Shown here: one piece after another, positions 14,601-26,112 of the stretch | Layout: each line of letters begins with the position of its first letter | How positions within the stretch are numbered: the first letter of the stretch is position 1 | Assembly: GCA_963995525.1 (NCBI GenBank) | Contig: OZ023217.1 | Coordinates: 22,313,512-22,377,511, forward strand | Reading direction: 5' to 3' | DNA from: Escarpia spicata | Lineage: Eukaryota > Annelida > Polychaeta > Sabellida > Siboglinidae | DNA: 64,000 bases | The notes under the pieces: generated by a model | The model's input: only the letters and a program-made list of their open reading frames with translations | What the model was told of the DNA's origin: nothing | Database searches by the model: none | Made by a program: the position numbers and the translations under genes

Positions 14601-17600
14601 CTGTGTAATGCTGTATTGGGTGGTGGTGCCATCTAGTGGATAGTTTTGAAAACACATTAGAAACGCTGTTTGAGCGAACGAATGAATGAACCTGACATTT
14701 CATGTTTCGGGTCGTACGAGTGGGGAAACGAGGAGTTTTCATAAATTGGATGAAGTCTGAAGGGTTCTGATTGATTTCGTTCCATAATGTGATCATACGT
14801 ACGGAAAACTGTCAAAACCAGGACTGCGACAGTGTCACAGAAATATTATTCCTTATGAGCTCATTTTCTTAGTGAAATGCTCCCCTGGATCAATTTTTTA
14901 TCTGTAATTGTTAAATACCCTACAAAAACATCTGTGCTATGAAACAATACAATTTCTCTTCAAACTGCAAAAGTTTTATTTTTGTGTTTAGATTTGTGTT
15001 AAAAAATTATGCAAAATTTTAGGGCTTTTAAAAGTCAATTCTATTTTTGTACTTGGCACGTTTCAGATAATTTTCATGACAGTTTGAACCTACTATCACG
15101 TGAGACCCACCTGTATAAATGTAACCAAGAATCAGAAGGTGTGTTAAATATAACAAGTATGTAATTGTTTAAGCATACACATTATGCAGAGACACATACA
15201 CTTGTGTATGTGTTATGAACTCTGTCTTGTTTTACAGCCCGTCCCACTACAACACGAGGTACGACTGGTGTCGGACGATCAACGTACACCGCACGAGGTC
15301 AAGGTTACAGCAGGGGCTCCAGTGGGTAGGTGGCAGCACGGTGCAGTGCACTCGCACCGCATTAAAAAAGTTGTAATAATTTCTTGTTTTGAATGGCTGA
15401 AGCGCTCTTTTAAATCATGTTTCAACAGCATTTAGGTGTTGTTGAAACATGCTCGTAGATGTGGTCGAAAATGGTGCACTAATTTCACTGCATTATATGA
15501 TAAGCTGCATTTGGCTCCAAAATGGTTGGCTGCACTAATGCAGTGCTCTGTCATGTGACCAGTGCGCTTTTACTTACCTGGAGTATGCAATGTATGGCGT
15601 CTTTAACAAGACAGGGATTAGCAATGTAGCCATCCAAAGACTTCAGTTTTCAAGTGCAAAATACCCATTCATTTTTGGTCTAAAATTGATAGGAAATTTA
15701 GGAATTCAGAACGTAAAATGTAGAAATAACAGGAATACATTACCAGGAGCCATTAGCAAACGCCATTGCATACAGCATTATTTCACTTTGTGTTCATGCA
15801 AAAATTAGCAACTGCCGACCTTATCACATTGTCACAAACTTCATTGATTTCTCTGATCTGATTCTAGAATGGTGTGGCTTATAAATATATAAGAAAATAT
15901 AGGATTGTTAGGACAATATAGGCATGTTACTCAATGTGTCTCTAGGCACAAAAGCTATACTACACCCAAATGAACAAGGAAGTAACCGAGTTATGGGTGG
16001 ACCAAAATGTTATATACAAAATTATACAGTGTACATAGCCATCCTTATCAATGAATTTTATTTGTCAAGTTATTCACCTGTTGCGCTGTCTTGATTGTCT
16101 ACTTCTAGCCTCTACTACACAGAACTTCCGTCTGTGACTCTCAGTGCTGCTCGCACATTCTTCCCTTTTCCATCTTACACCAGTCTCGCTGACGCACTAC
16201 GATGATAGGACTAGGTAATCCTTCTTGTTCCCCCCAAGTAAACCTAGGTAATCCCCTGTGTTTCCCCCTTTTGTGGAGACCTTAGCCAACAAGCCTCACC
16301 CTTGGAATTACCCTAGTAATTTGGATTTTGTTTCTTCATAACCAGTTCTAGTAGTTTCTTCTCTTGTTTGGCTAGTGTTCACACCAGTGAGCAATCCCCA
16401 AAACCCCTAATTTAATCTTATGGTCCGTTTACTCGAGTGATTAATTCTTCTGTTGTCATGTCACTTACCATGATACAGTGTCGATCCAGCAATCCACACC
16501 TTTTCTTTTACAAAATGTCATGTCTGATTGGTTAGATACACAGTTGCCTGAACAATTAAACAATTAGTCGCTGTTGTAAATGGGCCTTCATTTTTATAGC
16601 ACCATGCATGCAGAAGTTGAAACTTAGTTTCCTAACATTAAATTTGTCTGATGTGATTAACGAATTAGACATAATAGTTGATATTGCAGAACTTTATTAA
16701 AAACCTAATTGTGACAGTGCTAATTTATGTGCAAATATCCATTATGAACTTGGTGGTTTGAAAGAAATTGGGAAAACAACTGCCACTTTACTGTACTTCT
16801 ATTAATCGGCGCTATGGTCACCTTCTGTATTCTCCAAACTAGTATTTGTAAGTGGTGTGCAGTAGTATGTGAGTGATTCGCTAGGTGGCACCACTTACGC
16901 ACCCTCTTTGTCCAGTTGAATATCTTCACCTTGGTTGATTCCATGAGTCGGCTATGCTTGTGTTAGTGTAGTGTACTTAGACAGCAAAGCAATAGCTCTT
17001 TCAATGATAGTGTCTTTGTAGAAGACATGGTTGTTATGTCTGTAATTTAAAGTCATTCCTCGTATATTTGTGTATATCTCCTCATGATATTTCTGTAAGT
17101 GTTCGTATCAAGAGACAGGCCATAGAAGTTTCATCCAGTTATTATCTCCACTCCATTCCTTGTGTGTTTAACCTCGAATACGTTTGATTAATGTTAGCAT
17201 TATTCCAAGCAGTTGTAGATCGTTGCGTTGTATTTACCATGATTACCTGCTTGCATTTGATGTGCTGCAGTGCATGTTTTAACATCGCGTCAGTCTGAGT
17301 ATTGCAGCAACGGTTACAACCAGTGACTGTTATTACAGCCTAGAGGAACACAAGAACACATTTGTCTGAAAGATAGATCACATTGTCAAGTAAATTACCA
17401 AAATCAAACAAGAAAAATGTCTTTATTTATTAGGTATTATTATTTAAATCATAAGGAATACTAATAACATAATGATAGTAGCATATGTTTTTAAGAACAA
17501 CAATTCTTGTATTTTATGATATACACATAGCTTGTGCCTGTGTGAAGTTGTTACATATATAACTGCAAATGAAAACATGTGTTAGTCCACTCAAACCATA

Positions 17601-18685
17601 TACTGTTACATAAAGTATTATATATTGCTAAACCATGCGCATTCACTCATCATAGTGTCAATATGTTAAATAGCATTATAAATTAACTTGTACACTGACA
17701 TGACATTTATTATTGCCTAATGTGAAAACTATGGAATTATGTTAACATGTTATCGAGTTCCTTCATTTTGGCGCTTATAACAGTGTTCATGTGCTTTCTG
17801 GTGTGTACAGGTGTGTCCATGTGCTTTCTGGTGTGTTCAGGTGTGTACATATGTGTTCATGTGCTTTCTGGTGTGTACAGGTGTGTTCATGTGCTTTCTG
17901 GTGTGTTCAGGTGTGTACATATGTGTTCATATGCTTTCTGGTGTGTTCAGGTGTGTACATATGTGTTCATGTGCTTTCTGGTGTGTACAGGTGTGTTCAT
18001 GTGCTTTCTGGTGTGTTCAGGTGTGTACATATGTGTTCATATGCTTTCTGGTATGTTCAGGTGTGTACATATGTGTTCATGTGCTTTCTGGTGTGTACAG
18101 GTGTGTCCATGTGCTTTCTGGTGTGTTCAGGTGTGTACATATGTGTTCATGTGCTTTCTGGTGTGTACAGGTGTGTTCATGTGCTTTCTAGTGTGTACAG
18201 GTGTGTACATATGTGTTCATATGCTTTCTGGTGTGTTCAGGTGTGTTCAGGTGTGTACATATGTGTTCATATGCTTTCTGGTGTGTACAGGTGTGTTCAT
18301 GTGCTTTCTGGTGTGTTCAGGTGTGTACATATGTGTTCATATGCTTTCTGGTGTGTTCAGGTGTGTGTTGATGAGGGATTGATGAATGCTATGTAATGTA
18401 TAAAATCATTACCATAAATTATTTTTTTATGTAAATATAGAAGGACTTACATCACATTTTCCATGTTATGTCACTGTGTTTGTCTGTCACTATTGCTTTG
18501 ACTTAACCATTTCATACATGAATTCTTACTTTCATTTTCTGAATGCCAATCTAAATGTTAATCTGCATTCAACCATTTTTTAAAGACTATGTTGTTTTTG
18601 CAGTAAAAAAACTGGGGAAACCATGAATCCGGCTCCGAAGAAACCCTCTCGACTCCCACCCCGTGGACGAAGTCACGCAAGATGA
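8479..18685 (+). CDS. J-domain protein with two C2HC zinc fingers (8 exons, 534 aa)
   Basis: The exons are 8479-8653, 9532-10245, 10835-10899, 12059-12236, 13212-13375, 14186-14324, 15238-15325 and 18604-18685. They total 1605 nt with every splice phase consistent and a TGA stop. Residues about 4-75 form a J domain with the HPD motif (KLHPDKN) and the helix IV string DTDKRRVYD, so the protein should stimulate an Hsp70 ATPase. A low-complexity middle has [18 protein letters not shown] repeats and acidic Asp runs. Two C2HC fingers follow: CTYC...HEEVC, built across the exon 3/4 junction, and CNYC...HIPLC in exon 5. The tail is Ser/Thr/Gly/Arg-rich. There is no zinc-rich DnaJ central domain or C-terminal chaperone domain of classical type. 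The start is the first ATG of the J domain; a second ATG lies two codons on. The client and partner are unknown. Confidence 0.9.
8654..8990 (+). repeat. Minisatellite made from the exon 1 / splice-donor junction
   Basis: Units of 47, 41 and 41 bp (together a 129-bp, 43-codon higher-order unit) repeat the exon 1 end, the donor and the first intron bases (GAGCTCGCC.CCGCTTACAAGGTCCTTAAAGGTAAATCTGG). The original junction is at 8653|8654. Copies fall after 8700, 8741, 8782, 8829, 8870 (GT lost to AT), 8911 and 8952. The exon 1 frame stays open through the array to a stop at 8866-8868. Confidence 0.92.
9532..10245 (+). CDS. J-protein exon 2
   Basis: The acceptor is CATGTTTCAG|AT and restores the helix IV motif [14 protein letters not shown]. 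The exon then encodes the low-complexity middle with FTFR/ADFD repeats, a WKNQW then poly-Asp stretch, and an acidic end ([10 protein letters not shown]). It ends at ACA|GTAAGT in phase 1. Confidence 0.92.
10835..10899 (+). CDS. J-protein exon 3 (first half of zinc finger 1)
   Basis: The 65-nt exon has acceptor CTGTTTTAG and encodes [19 protein letters not shown], giving the CxxC pair of a C2HC finger. Donor TGG|GTTTGT in phase 0 joins directly to exon 4, which supplies the His and last Cys. Confidence 0.85.
11479..11592 (-). mobile_element. LINE 3' tail fragment
   Basis: The minus strand resembles the 3' end of the LINE at 61505-62875: CCAATGGCTTCCTTGCCCAC, then a GAGGCAATCTTGTT end. It is diverged, and no coding part remains. 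It lies inside J-gene intron 3. Confidence 0.5.
11640..11965 (-). pseudogene. RTE-like LINE, C-terminal fragment
   Basis: On the minus strand the translation contains [20 protein letters not shown], then [15 protein letters not shown], the conserved tail of RTE-type LINE polyproteins. It ends in CAAGGGATGAGTAAGTGAGTGAG, a LINE 3' end with a (TGAG)n tail. It is 5'-truncated, carries stops, and lies antisense inside J-gene intron 3. Confidence 0.72.
12059..12236 (+). CDS. J-protein exon 4 (second half of zinc finger 1)
   Basis: Acceptor CTTTCCTAG. The exon begins NQHEEVCKK, completing the first finger, followed by a basic, Thr/Ser/Arg-rich linker ([17 protein letters not shown]). Donor CAGTG|GTTAGT in phase 1. 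A longer open frame in another register here is a shadow. Confidence 0.85.
12240..12700. repeat. Degenerate AATTCAGTTC repeats
   Basis: Scattered imperfect copies of GGTTCAGTTC / CAATTCAATTC occur in two patches (12280-12430 and 12620-12690) within intron 4. Confidence 0.55.
12895..13165. repeat. Degenerate TGAC-based minisatellite
   Basis: This is a long run of variants of GACTGACTGACCA, CAACTGACT and CGACTGA. It ends about 45 bp before the exon 5 acceptor, so it forms much of the 3' part of intron 4. Confidence 0.8.
13212..13375 (+). CDS. J-protein exon 5 (zinc finger 2)
   Basis: Acceptor GTCTGTCTCAG. The phase 1 junction restores a Gly codon. The exon encodes [19 protein letters not shown] and [15 protein letters not shown], a complete C2HC finger followed by a basic stretch and Ser-rich linker. 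Donor GGC|GTGCGT, phase 0. Confidence 0.88.
13888..14105 (+). mobile_element. tRNA-derived SINE, 5'-truncated copy
   Basis: Shares the full SINE body (AGTTCACTCAGCTGTATGAATGAGTACCTGGC, GCGCATTAATTGCAGCGTGG, GGTCTGCCAGGGAGTAAAG) and the 3' end TACTGCACTATATAAGAACTAA. It ends about 80 bp before exon 6. Confidence 0.88.
14186..14324 (+). CDS. J-protein exon 6
   Basis: Acceptor GTGGTTTCAG, phase 0. Encodes [18 protein letters not shown] and a Thr/Ser/Tyr-rich segment ([14 protein letters not shown]). Ends at ACGG|GTAAGT in phase 1. Confidence 0.88.
14350..14465 (+). mobile_element. LINE 3'-end fragment just after a splice donor
   Basis: The translation [19 protein letters not shown] matches the C-terminal end of the LINE at 61505-62875 (FSQRIVNEWNRLPADCVGAS) and is followed by the tail AAATCTTGTTAAATAAAGC. 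It is heavily 5'-truncated and sense to the gene, beginning about 25-30 bp after the exon 6 donor. Confidence 0.85.
15238..15325 (+). CDS. J-protein exon 7
   Basis: Acceptor TTGTTTTACAG. Phase 1 start restores an Ala codon. Encodes a Thr/Gly/Arg tail ([20 protein letters not shown], then QGYSRGSSG). Donor AGTGG|GTAGGT, phase 2. The Arg/Gly content suggests a flexible, possibly RNA-binding tail (inference). Confidence 0.82.
15326..17760. other. Intron 7, mostly unique sequence
   Basis: AT-rich intron DNA with no exon or recognisable element before the minisatellite at 17775. Confidence 0.6.
17775..18368. repeat. Minisatellite built from 10-bp blocks
   Basis: About 600 bp of 10-mers GTGTGTTCAT, GTGCTTTCTG, GTGTGTACAG, GTGTGTTCAG, GTGTGTACAT, ATGTGTTCAT and ATGCTTTCTG, arranged as 30-bp and 40-bp units in a repeating order. 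Because 10 is not a multiple of 3, all three forward frames stay open and show the same Cys/Val/Phe-rich peptide. These are not genes. Confidence 0.95.
18604..18685 (+). CDS. J-protein exon 8, terminal
   Basis: Acceptor TTTTTGCAG, phase 2, restoring a Gly codon. Encodes [20 protein letters not shown] then GRSHAR and TGA at 18683-18685. An ATTAAA string about 22 nt later could be a polyadenylation signal, but it is unusually close. Confidence 0.85.
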
Positions 18686-20740
18686 CACACTTGTTAACAC
18701 AGTGACATTAAACGGGTCACATTTGACATGTTGATGGCATGGCGCATCATCCACAGTATTAGAATACTTGTCTCTTTCTGGAGTTCCGCAATAGTGTCAT
18801 TCACAGCAATAGTACGAGAGCATGCAATCAGAATGGGGTCCATTGTTATGACTGTCTGAAGATATCATTAAGATATCCGTATTAGATGACTTACATGATA
18901 GGATCTCATTCATTCCGCAAGGATATACCTCTTGCATGGTGAACACCACAACTATACAAGACACATCTATGCTGTGTTGTTAATAGTTGTGTGGAACCAT
19001 TTTAAAAATCTGCATCTGAATTTGCTGTTCTTATTAAGACATGTTTTGTTGGACAGTAGCATTTGATTTGATTTTGTATTGGACATATAACTGGACCTGG
19101 CAACAAACTGCATTTATTTATTACGCCATAACGTTTGTTTAGGGACCATAACTTATGGTCGATTGTTTTCAAAATTTTAATTGTTAGGTTCATCCCGCCA
19201 ATTATTAGACATAGTTATTTAATTGTTTACAATAAGCCATGTTTTATTCACTTGTTAAAGTAAAGGCATTTGAAAAAAGGTGTTCATAATTTAAGATCAA
19301 TCTGCAGTTTCTGTTTCAGATAGGAAATATCATGTTTATTTACATTTTATTTTACACTAACTCATTTATTTTCTTGTTCTCAGTCGTAATATGCCTAATT
19401 TACTGTAAGCATTTTATAGATCTGTGACTACTTAATTAATTGAATTATTCAAGAGGTTCTGAAACTTGCATATTATTGTAGCTTCATCGGCAAACAACCA
19501 AATCATAACAGGACACAAAATGTAATTTTGGACTTAACAGAAAATTGTTCTGGAATCAAAACATGCCAAATAGGATGAGATAAGTTTGGATTGAAGAAAA
19601 AAATCGTATGTGTTGGGTTCGTCAAATGATAGGGAGTTACATCATAGTTAGTTACTTCTCCACTGTGTTATTTATTTAAATTATTTAATGTATACCTACA
19701 AGGAATTATTAACTTACTACATTACTGAAGCGTGTGTGGGTGCTGTGAAATTGTTTTTCCCGAGCCCTTTTTGTGTGTTACTTAATTTGATGGGACATGT
19801 GTGGTATCTTCTGTGCTCGTCTGCCTGGGTGGACTGAACAATGGTATGGCATTGTACAGTGGTTGTTATCACACACAAAGCATCATGCCAGAAACATTGT
19901 GATATACGTAATTGTACATGGTATAATGTTGCACAAAACATAAGTCTACGAATCCGTCCAAGAGAGAATTATGGTTTCGGAATAGAGAAACCAAATGTGC
20001 AGATAACTATGTAGGATTTTCTAAGAGTTACAGAACTGACATCAGGGCATAATGAACAGTTATGGACTCTCTTCTGTAGTTAAACATACTTATCATTGTA
20101 ACATCATACAAAGTGTGCTGTCTGCGTTATGTGGTTAATTGTAATGATATATGCAACAGTAAGCTACGTTTAAGTGACGATGATCTGTGTATGGACAATT
20201 GGATCAGCACGTAGAACAACAGTTAAGTTTGAGAGTGTTAGGAAAGAGCAACAGAGAGGCAACAGAGAGGCGTGTGTAGAGAAAGAGAATTAGTGGGATG
20301 CACGAACATTCTGAGTTCTCTCTGAGAGTGTGAGAGCGACGATAGGTGTGTATTTCGTAAGATAAGATATCAGAGCGTTTTAAGGAATGTTGGTTTGTTC
20401 TTTGTTACCTGTAGCAGTGCTGCAAGATGATGTTGTTTTTCCCGTTTGTTATTGCTGCTGTTGATCCGCTTCTCATGTGTTGTTGAGTTAGGAAACTTAC
20501 GTTTTAACTTTGTTGTTTTTTCGTTCTTTGCCATTTGTTAGGGTACAATATTTATTTTGTGAAATAGCAACCTGTGATTTTGACATAGCACATTTTTCGT
20601 CCACGAGGGAGCGTTGACGTGGTTAGTAGAAGTAGAAGCATCGATGGTTTTCATCGCATGCGACTGTCACCAAGTTAGGCAATCTCTTACAGTCGTCGTT
20701 GACATGGTTCAATGTCGGTAGGCAATCGTGGAACTTATAA
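18686..20740. other. Downstream/intergenic, nothing recognised
   Basis: Likely includes the 3' UTR of the J-protein gene. No ORF or repeat family was recognised. Confidence 0.5.
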
Positions 20741-21113
20741 AATATATATATGTACATTATTAACAGTACAGTTCTGTTGAATACTTCTGATAAAAATATG
20801 ATGCAATATTTAATGATGTCCTTTGCCGATTGTAACCATGACAAACTGCTTATTACAATTTTATATGCTTTACTTTGTTTTACAGCGGTACACTGTTTCA
20901 TTACAATGTCAGTTTTAAACCACTACTTATATGCAGACAAGTTTACATGGTATGCTGTTAACGATAAATTGTATTTTCTTGAAAACACCACATTTAGAAG
21001 TTGCTGCGACGTGTCTAGTTCTTCCACATGTGTGTCTTGCGCTGACTTCATCAATAAACCGTATCGAATCTCACTTAATCTGGTACTATTTGCGGTAGCC
21101 CGGAAACTACCAA

Positions 21114-21222
21114 GTACACACACACATATACACAGACACACCACACACACCACACACACACCACACATACACCACACATACACACATGCACGCATGCATA
21201 CTCATACACACACACGCATGAA
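21114..21222. repeat. (CA)n-rich microsatellite
   Basis: CACACA runs with ACACCACA and CATACA interruptions. Open frames on both strands across it are repeat artefacts. Confidence 0.9.
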
Positions 21223-21229
21223 TCCTTAT

Positions 21230-22825
21230 GTCATTATGACGTCATACAGACCCGACCGATAAGAACAGCTGTGTCTGCTGTAGCTCTTTACAGTTGTGAC
21301 TGTTGGCAATGAAGCAATACAAAAAGGATACAGGCATTTGAAATGGTTTAACAAGAGATTTAGAGATTTTCCAATAAACTTCAGACGGCAAATGGACAAG
21401 GCAATGGTCGGATTATCAAGAGTCCAATAATAGTTTATCTTTGTATATTTATATTTTGTAAGATATATGTTATGTGTACGTGTGCGTACGTGTGTGTTAT
21501 TGTAAACACAGCCACACAGTCGGTATTCGTATCACTGTACAACGTATTCCGTGTTTTGCTCTGCGGTCTCAACATAAGAAAATTATTACTTGTTCCATGT
21601 ATGCATCATACGAAAATGGTCTTGCAAGTTTTTAAACTGGATCATGGATGTTCAAGTCCTTCTCAAAGCTTTGAAATAGGGGTTTGTACAGAAAATTTCA
21701 CAAGTAATGTCTCACTGAGGAACCAACTTCTCTGCTCTTGGTCGTTGTGTTCTTTCTAGCTTATCTATGTATTTCTTATGGTGTGGTCTTCACGCGTGTA
21801 TACACTATTGTCAACGAAGTCTATGACTAATGTTTTGTACGTGGTTAAATGTCAATGTGACCGCACGATCTTGAGAGTACAGTGCACCGACCATGCTACA
21901 AAGGGTGCGTAGTAACGTACGGAATACAACAGGCGCAGGATGATATGTCGTCTTCTGTGAAGCAACGTCAGGTTTAATAATTTACACTCACCTCGCATGA
22001 TAACCTGCCCATTTGCTTTTGTTGCAAAGAGAAATGGACATAATATTAACGGAAATACTACGGAATATCAGACTTGACACAGAATGTCACATTTGCACCA
22101 TTGACCATTTTAGTAAGCTTGTAGGAAACTGGTTGCTCACGCTTTGCTTTGGTCACGTCCGACGTACCATCAACCGGAGTAACTTTGAACAATTTTCACT
22201 TGTCTCATCGTCATAGTTTATTCAAATACTAGCACAAACTTTGTTTATATTGTTAAAAACCATGCATGATCACATTTAATCATGCGCACAATGTAAGTTC
22301 TATAACGTCGTCACGTAATAGGGCCTAATAAGTCATGATCATCCATGTAACTAAATAATTAGTATTCATTTGTGTAATGTTTACAATACACCAGAGGGGT
22401 CATTTGATACTCCTCGTCTCATTTCAAACAGCTGAGGAAGACGACAGAATCCATCGTAGTGGGGCTGTCATTCTAATAAGAAAGTTCGATCTTCCGGTCA
22501 GGCGCCACTCCAGAAATATGTATCATCCAACATATTCCCAACCAGCTTCATCCACGAGAAACAACTGTAATGTCAATCACTGTCAAAATACCGAGAACCG
22601 GTCAAGGACCTTCACTAACCAAACATGTAGATAACAGCACCTATACTAACGAACAAGTTGGTGCACAACAGACGCCCATACAATGCCAAGCCTACAATTC
22701 GAACTATTGCGGTTTCAGCCACGAATGGTCAACGTCGTACACACATCTCCAACTGAAGCTTCACATTAAATACCCACGATGCACAACGCAATTAAAGGTA
22801 TTTTTTTCCAAATGTAAAGGTTAGT
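21230..22825. other. Intergenic, no gene recognised
   Basis: Short frames near 22377-22824 match nothing I know and have no consistent splice sites. Confidence 0.45.
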
Positions 22826-22830
22826 AAAGG

Positions 22831-23040
22831 TAAGTTTTATACAGCGCAGTATCCAGTTCTTAGGATTGCTCAGGGCGTTTCACACTTTACTCCCTGGCAT
22901 ACCTGTTCAATCGAACACCATCTTGACTTCTCTTGGAAGAATTCAGCCACGTTGCAATTAATGCACGAATATTATCCATACACAAAATAGCCATCACTGT
23001 CTATAGCCAGGTACTCATTCATACAGCTGAGTGAACTGTA
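22831..23040 (-). mobile_element. tRNA-derived SINE, 5'-truncated copy, reverse
   Basis: The reverse complement has the family signature: the start of the alignable body CAGTTCACTCAGCTGTATGAATGAGTACCTGGCTATAGACAGTG, the GGTATGCCAGGGAGTAAAG block and the end CTGGATACTGCGCTGTATAAAACTTA. Confidence 0.88.
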
Positions 23041-23041
23041 A

Positions 23042-25080
23042 ACAATGCGGTATCTATTTTTAGGACGTCCATTTGTAATTGGTGCTAGTCGTTGTCAATC
23101 TGAGGTAGTTTAAAGTTTTCCGGTTTACGTGATTGCAACGTGACGCCGACATCGAGTCTGACTCAGTCGGTGTCTGTCAGTGTAATGTATACACTGCAAT
23201 TGAGGTGAGACTGGTCTGGTCGGGTCGGATCGTGCGAAAAGTATATCCCGGGACGTCGTCTGTTCTCTACCCAGAATTAGCGGAGTAGTAATTTCTTACT
23301 GAAAATCTGCTGTGTTGACTGTGGGAAAGTGAGCATCGTTGAACATCAAACGGGTATAGCAGTTAACTCAGCCCGACTCGGCCGTATTGCCAGTTAAGCT
23401 TGTTTTGAAACTGGATGTTTTGTTTACTATTTGAACATGTACCCGTGGTCGTGCCTTCAAATTGCGACCGTTGTTACGGGTTTACTAAACCCAATTTGGC
23501 GGGCAGTATACCTTCAACATAGTTAGTATAGTCTTAAGAACATTATATTAACTAATACTGAAAACACTAGGAACAGACTACGTCCTTTTAAGAGTTACCG
23601 CCATTATGTGGAACGTTTCCAGCTGTGACACATAGTATGACGTCACCATTAGAGATTACGCCATTATGACGACAACGAGGGGACATTTCCGATTGTTAAG
23701 TAATTAACATGTTTCGTCAGCTGCAGGTAAGCATGACGTTTATTTTTACTCGGGCAAACAACAGTTATGTGTTTGTTTATCTGTTTCACACCAACTATAG
23801 ACGAGTTGTTATCATGGTCAATCGACACATTTTGTACAATGACGCCGCTCTGAGACTGATCACAAATGTAACAATAGCCTGCGTATTGTTAACATTTGTT
23901 ATCGTAACATTTGACAATTCTATCAAAACATCGCGAAAACAAACAGCGGCCGTAACACATCTTAACTTATCTGACGACATTACATTGAGTGCTGTTTACT
24001 GCTATTGTGACCATATTTCCTTCACACGTACGTACACAGATATCACAATGGAAGCAATAATGTTGACGTACACGCCGGTAGCATACTTCCATTGTCGTCT
24101 GCTCGCAGTCCGGGCCATATTGGTGGCTGTATAATGTGCAGCAGGACTCGACTGTGGTCGACGCGACTCAAGAGCCGTGCACAGTAATGAGCGACTGACT
24201 TCTCTCTCGCAGTCTGACGACGTGGGACTTGCTCGACCATCGGGGACAGAGTGGGAACCGTGACAGACCGGTCGGGATAGATGCATGCGCTGGGGGGGTA
24301 CAACGCGTGGCCCAGTGAGTATACACGTACACTAAGTCTACTTACGTACTTACTTATTTACTTAGGTCCGATTGCTCGCTAGGACCATAAGGCCATGAGC
24401 CGATGTCCACCACTGTTGCTTAATACAAACTGGAATTTGGCTTCGTCCACCATCAAAGAAAGACCAACCAAGTACATACACACTTATAAATTGTACAACA
24501 AACAGTGTAAATTTTTTTGCAGATTGACGGCGTTTGCCGACCGAAATTTGTATTTTCTTGTACGTTTTTAGAAGTATTGTCACGTCAATGAAATATATTA
24601 TTTAATTCCGACGGATATGCACCGCCACACCGGTGTTTTCAACCAGAGCACGACACTGCTGCACTGTCTGTAAAAATCGAATATGAAGTAGTCATTCTGT
24701 TTTTAAAATGTTAGTTAACATTTCCATGAATCCAAGAATCCAAGATGAGAAGCAACAGTATTATCAATGGAAAATGTGTCAGGTCTGTTTAGAACGTCGG
24801 TAACACGTAAGTTCTTAGACCTTGCTCCCGCGTGCGTACACGTAATGTGTCCAAGTCTCTGTGTACAATACAAATCAGACGCAGCTGTTCATAATAGAGC
24901 CTGTAGTGAATTGACTTCGCACAGTAATTGTAACGTTGGAGATTACTTCGCTTGTGCTGTGTTTAAGGCAAACGGTACGGTTTTTTCAGTGATAATCTTG
25001 TCCTGCATAACATGACCTTGCACGTAGTAAATGTTGGGTCGATGGTGTATCGCAGACAAACAAACATACAGGAAGACAGG
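23042..25080. other. Intergenic, no gene recognised
   Basis: Contains several CpG-rich patches (23130-23300, 24150-24300) that could be promoter DNA. No exon with splice support was found. The frame at 23709-24134 has no recognisable domain. Confidence 0.4.
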
Positions 25081-25095
25081 CATGCATGCAGGCAG

Positions 25096-25142
25096 ATAAG
25101 CACGCACGCACACACGCACGCACGCACGCACGCACGCACGCA
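25096..25142. repeat. (CACG)n microsatellite
   Basis: GCACGCACGCAC repeats with one ACAC interruption. Confidence 0.9.
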
Positions 25143-25708
25143 GTGTTTCTGCCAGAACAATATCAAGAAAATGTGACTAGTAAATCATGGAGTTTTCTGT
25201 TAAACTTAATTTTAGGAACAAGAAGTTGTTGTGAGATAGATGATCTAAGGCGCCTTGGAATATTACAAATATACAGGAGACAAACGAAATAGGCTGGTTG
25301 TTGCTTAGACATGGCACGGTATGTAATAGTGATATGAAACCGGAAGTTGGTGCAGCTGTGTAAGTATAGGTACTGATGGTAAGAAACGAGGGGTCATGAG
25401 TACAACATGTGATAAGCACGGGGAACTTAGCCTAGTCCTTTTTAGCAATTGTGTTTAGCAATGAGTTACAACAGTTAAAATACTATTAATTAAAACTATT
25501 TATAATTGGCGGCCTTTTTAAATGTGAGTTGGTTCGTTCATGTTGAAAAGCATAGTGTATAATTTATAATCACTGAAACATATTAATTACAAGTCAAGAT
25601 ATGACCAAGTGAATTTTTAGCGGCCATCTTGGATTTGCGCCAAAATTATTTCCTCCTGCATAGACACACACACATACCCGCATACACGCACCAATATATA
25701 TATATATA

Positions 25709-26112
25709 CCATTCAGACCCGGCGGTCAACAAGGATTGGTATCGCAGGATTGTCAGTTAAACAGGTACGTCATCTAGCTGGCAGCATTAATTTGGTTTGA
25801 ATACAAAACATGTAAACGCATGTGCATACCACATATACAACCACACACACACACATACCCGCATACACGCACCAATATATATATATTCATTTCATGCATG
25901 GAACTCTTGCATTCCTTCACAAAAGTGATTCTATATATATATATATTGGTGCGTGTATGCGGGTATGTGTGTGTGTGTGGTTGTATATGTGGTATGCACA
26001 TGCGTTTACATGTTTTGTATTCAAACCACATTAATGCTGCCAGCTAGATGACATACGTGTTTAATTGACAATCCTGCGATACCAATCCTTGTTGACCGCC
26101 GGGTCTGAATGG
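25709..26112. mobile_element. 404-bp foldback element
   Basis: The outer ends CCATTCAGACCCGGCGGTCA and TGACCGCCGGGTCTGAATGG are perfect inverses. Near-identical arms of about 175 bp run inward through CACATACCCGCATACACGCA to an AT spacer. The unpaired centre (about 25886-25932) is a 47-nt sequence present again at 27267-27313. A partial arm-end copy (about 25662-25708) abuts the left outer end in direct orientation. Confidence 0.93.

Noticed and set aside
17747..18396. Three long overlapping plus-strand ORFs (up to 211 codons)
   Set aside because: All are translations of the 10-bp-block minisatellite in three frames, inside an intron.
20750..21262. 170-codon ORF with hydrophobic stretches
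   Set aside because: It ends inside the CA microsatellite, and I see no homology or splice signals. Probably chance.
23709..24134. 141-codon ORF
   Set aside because: No recognisable domain, composition like its surroundings, and competing frames on the other strand.
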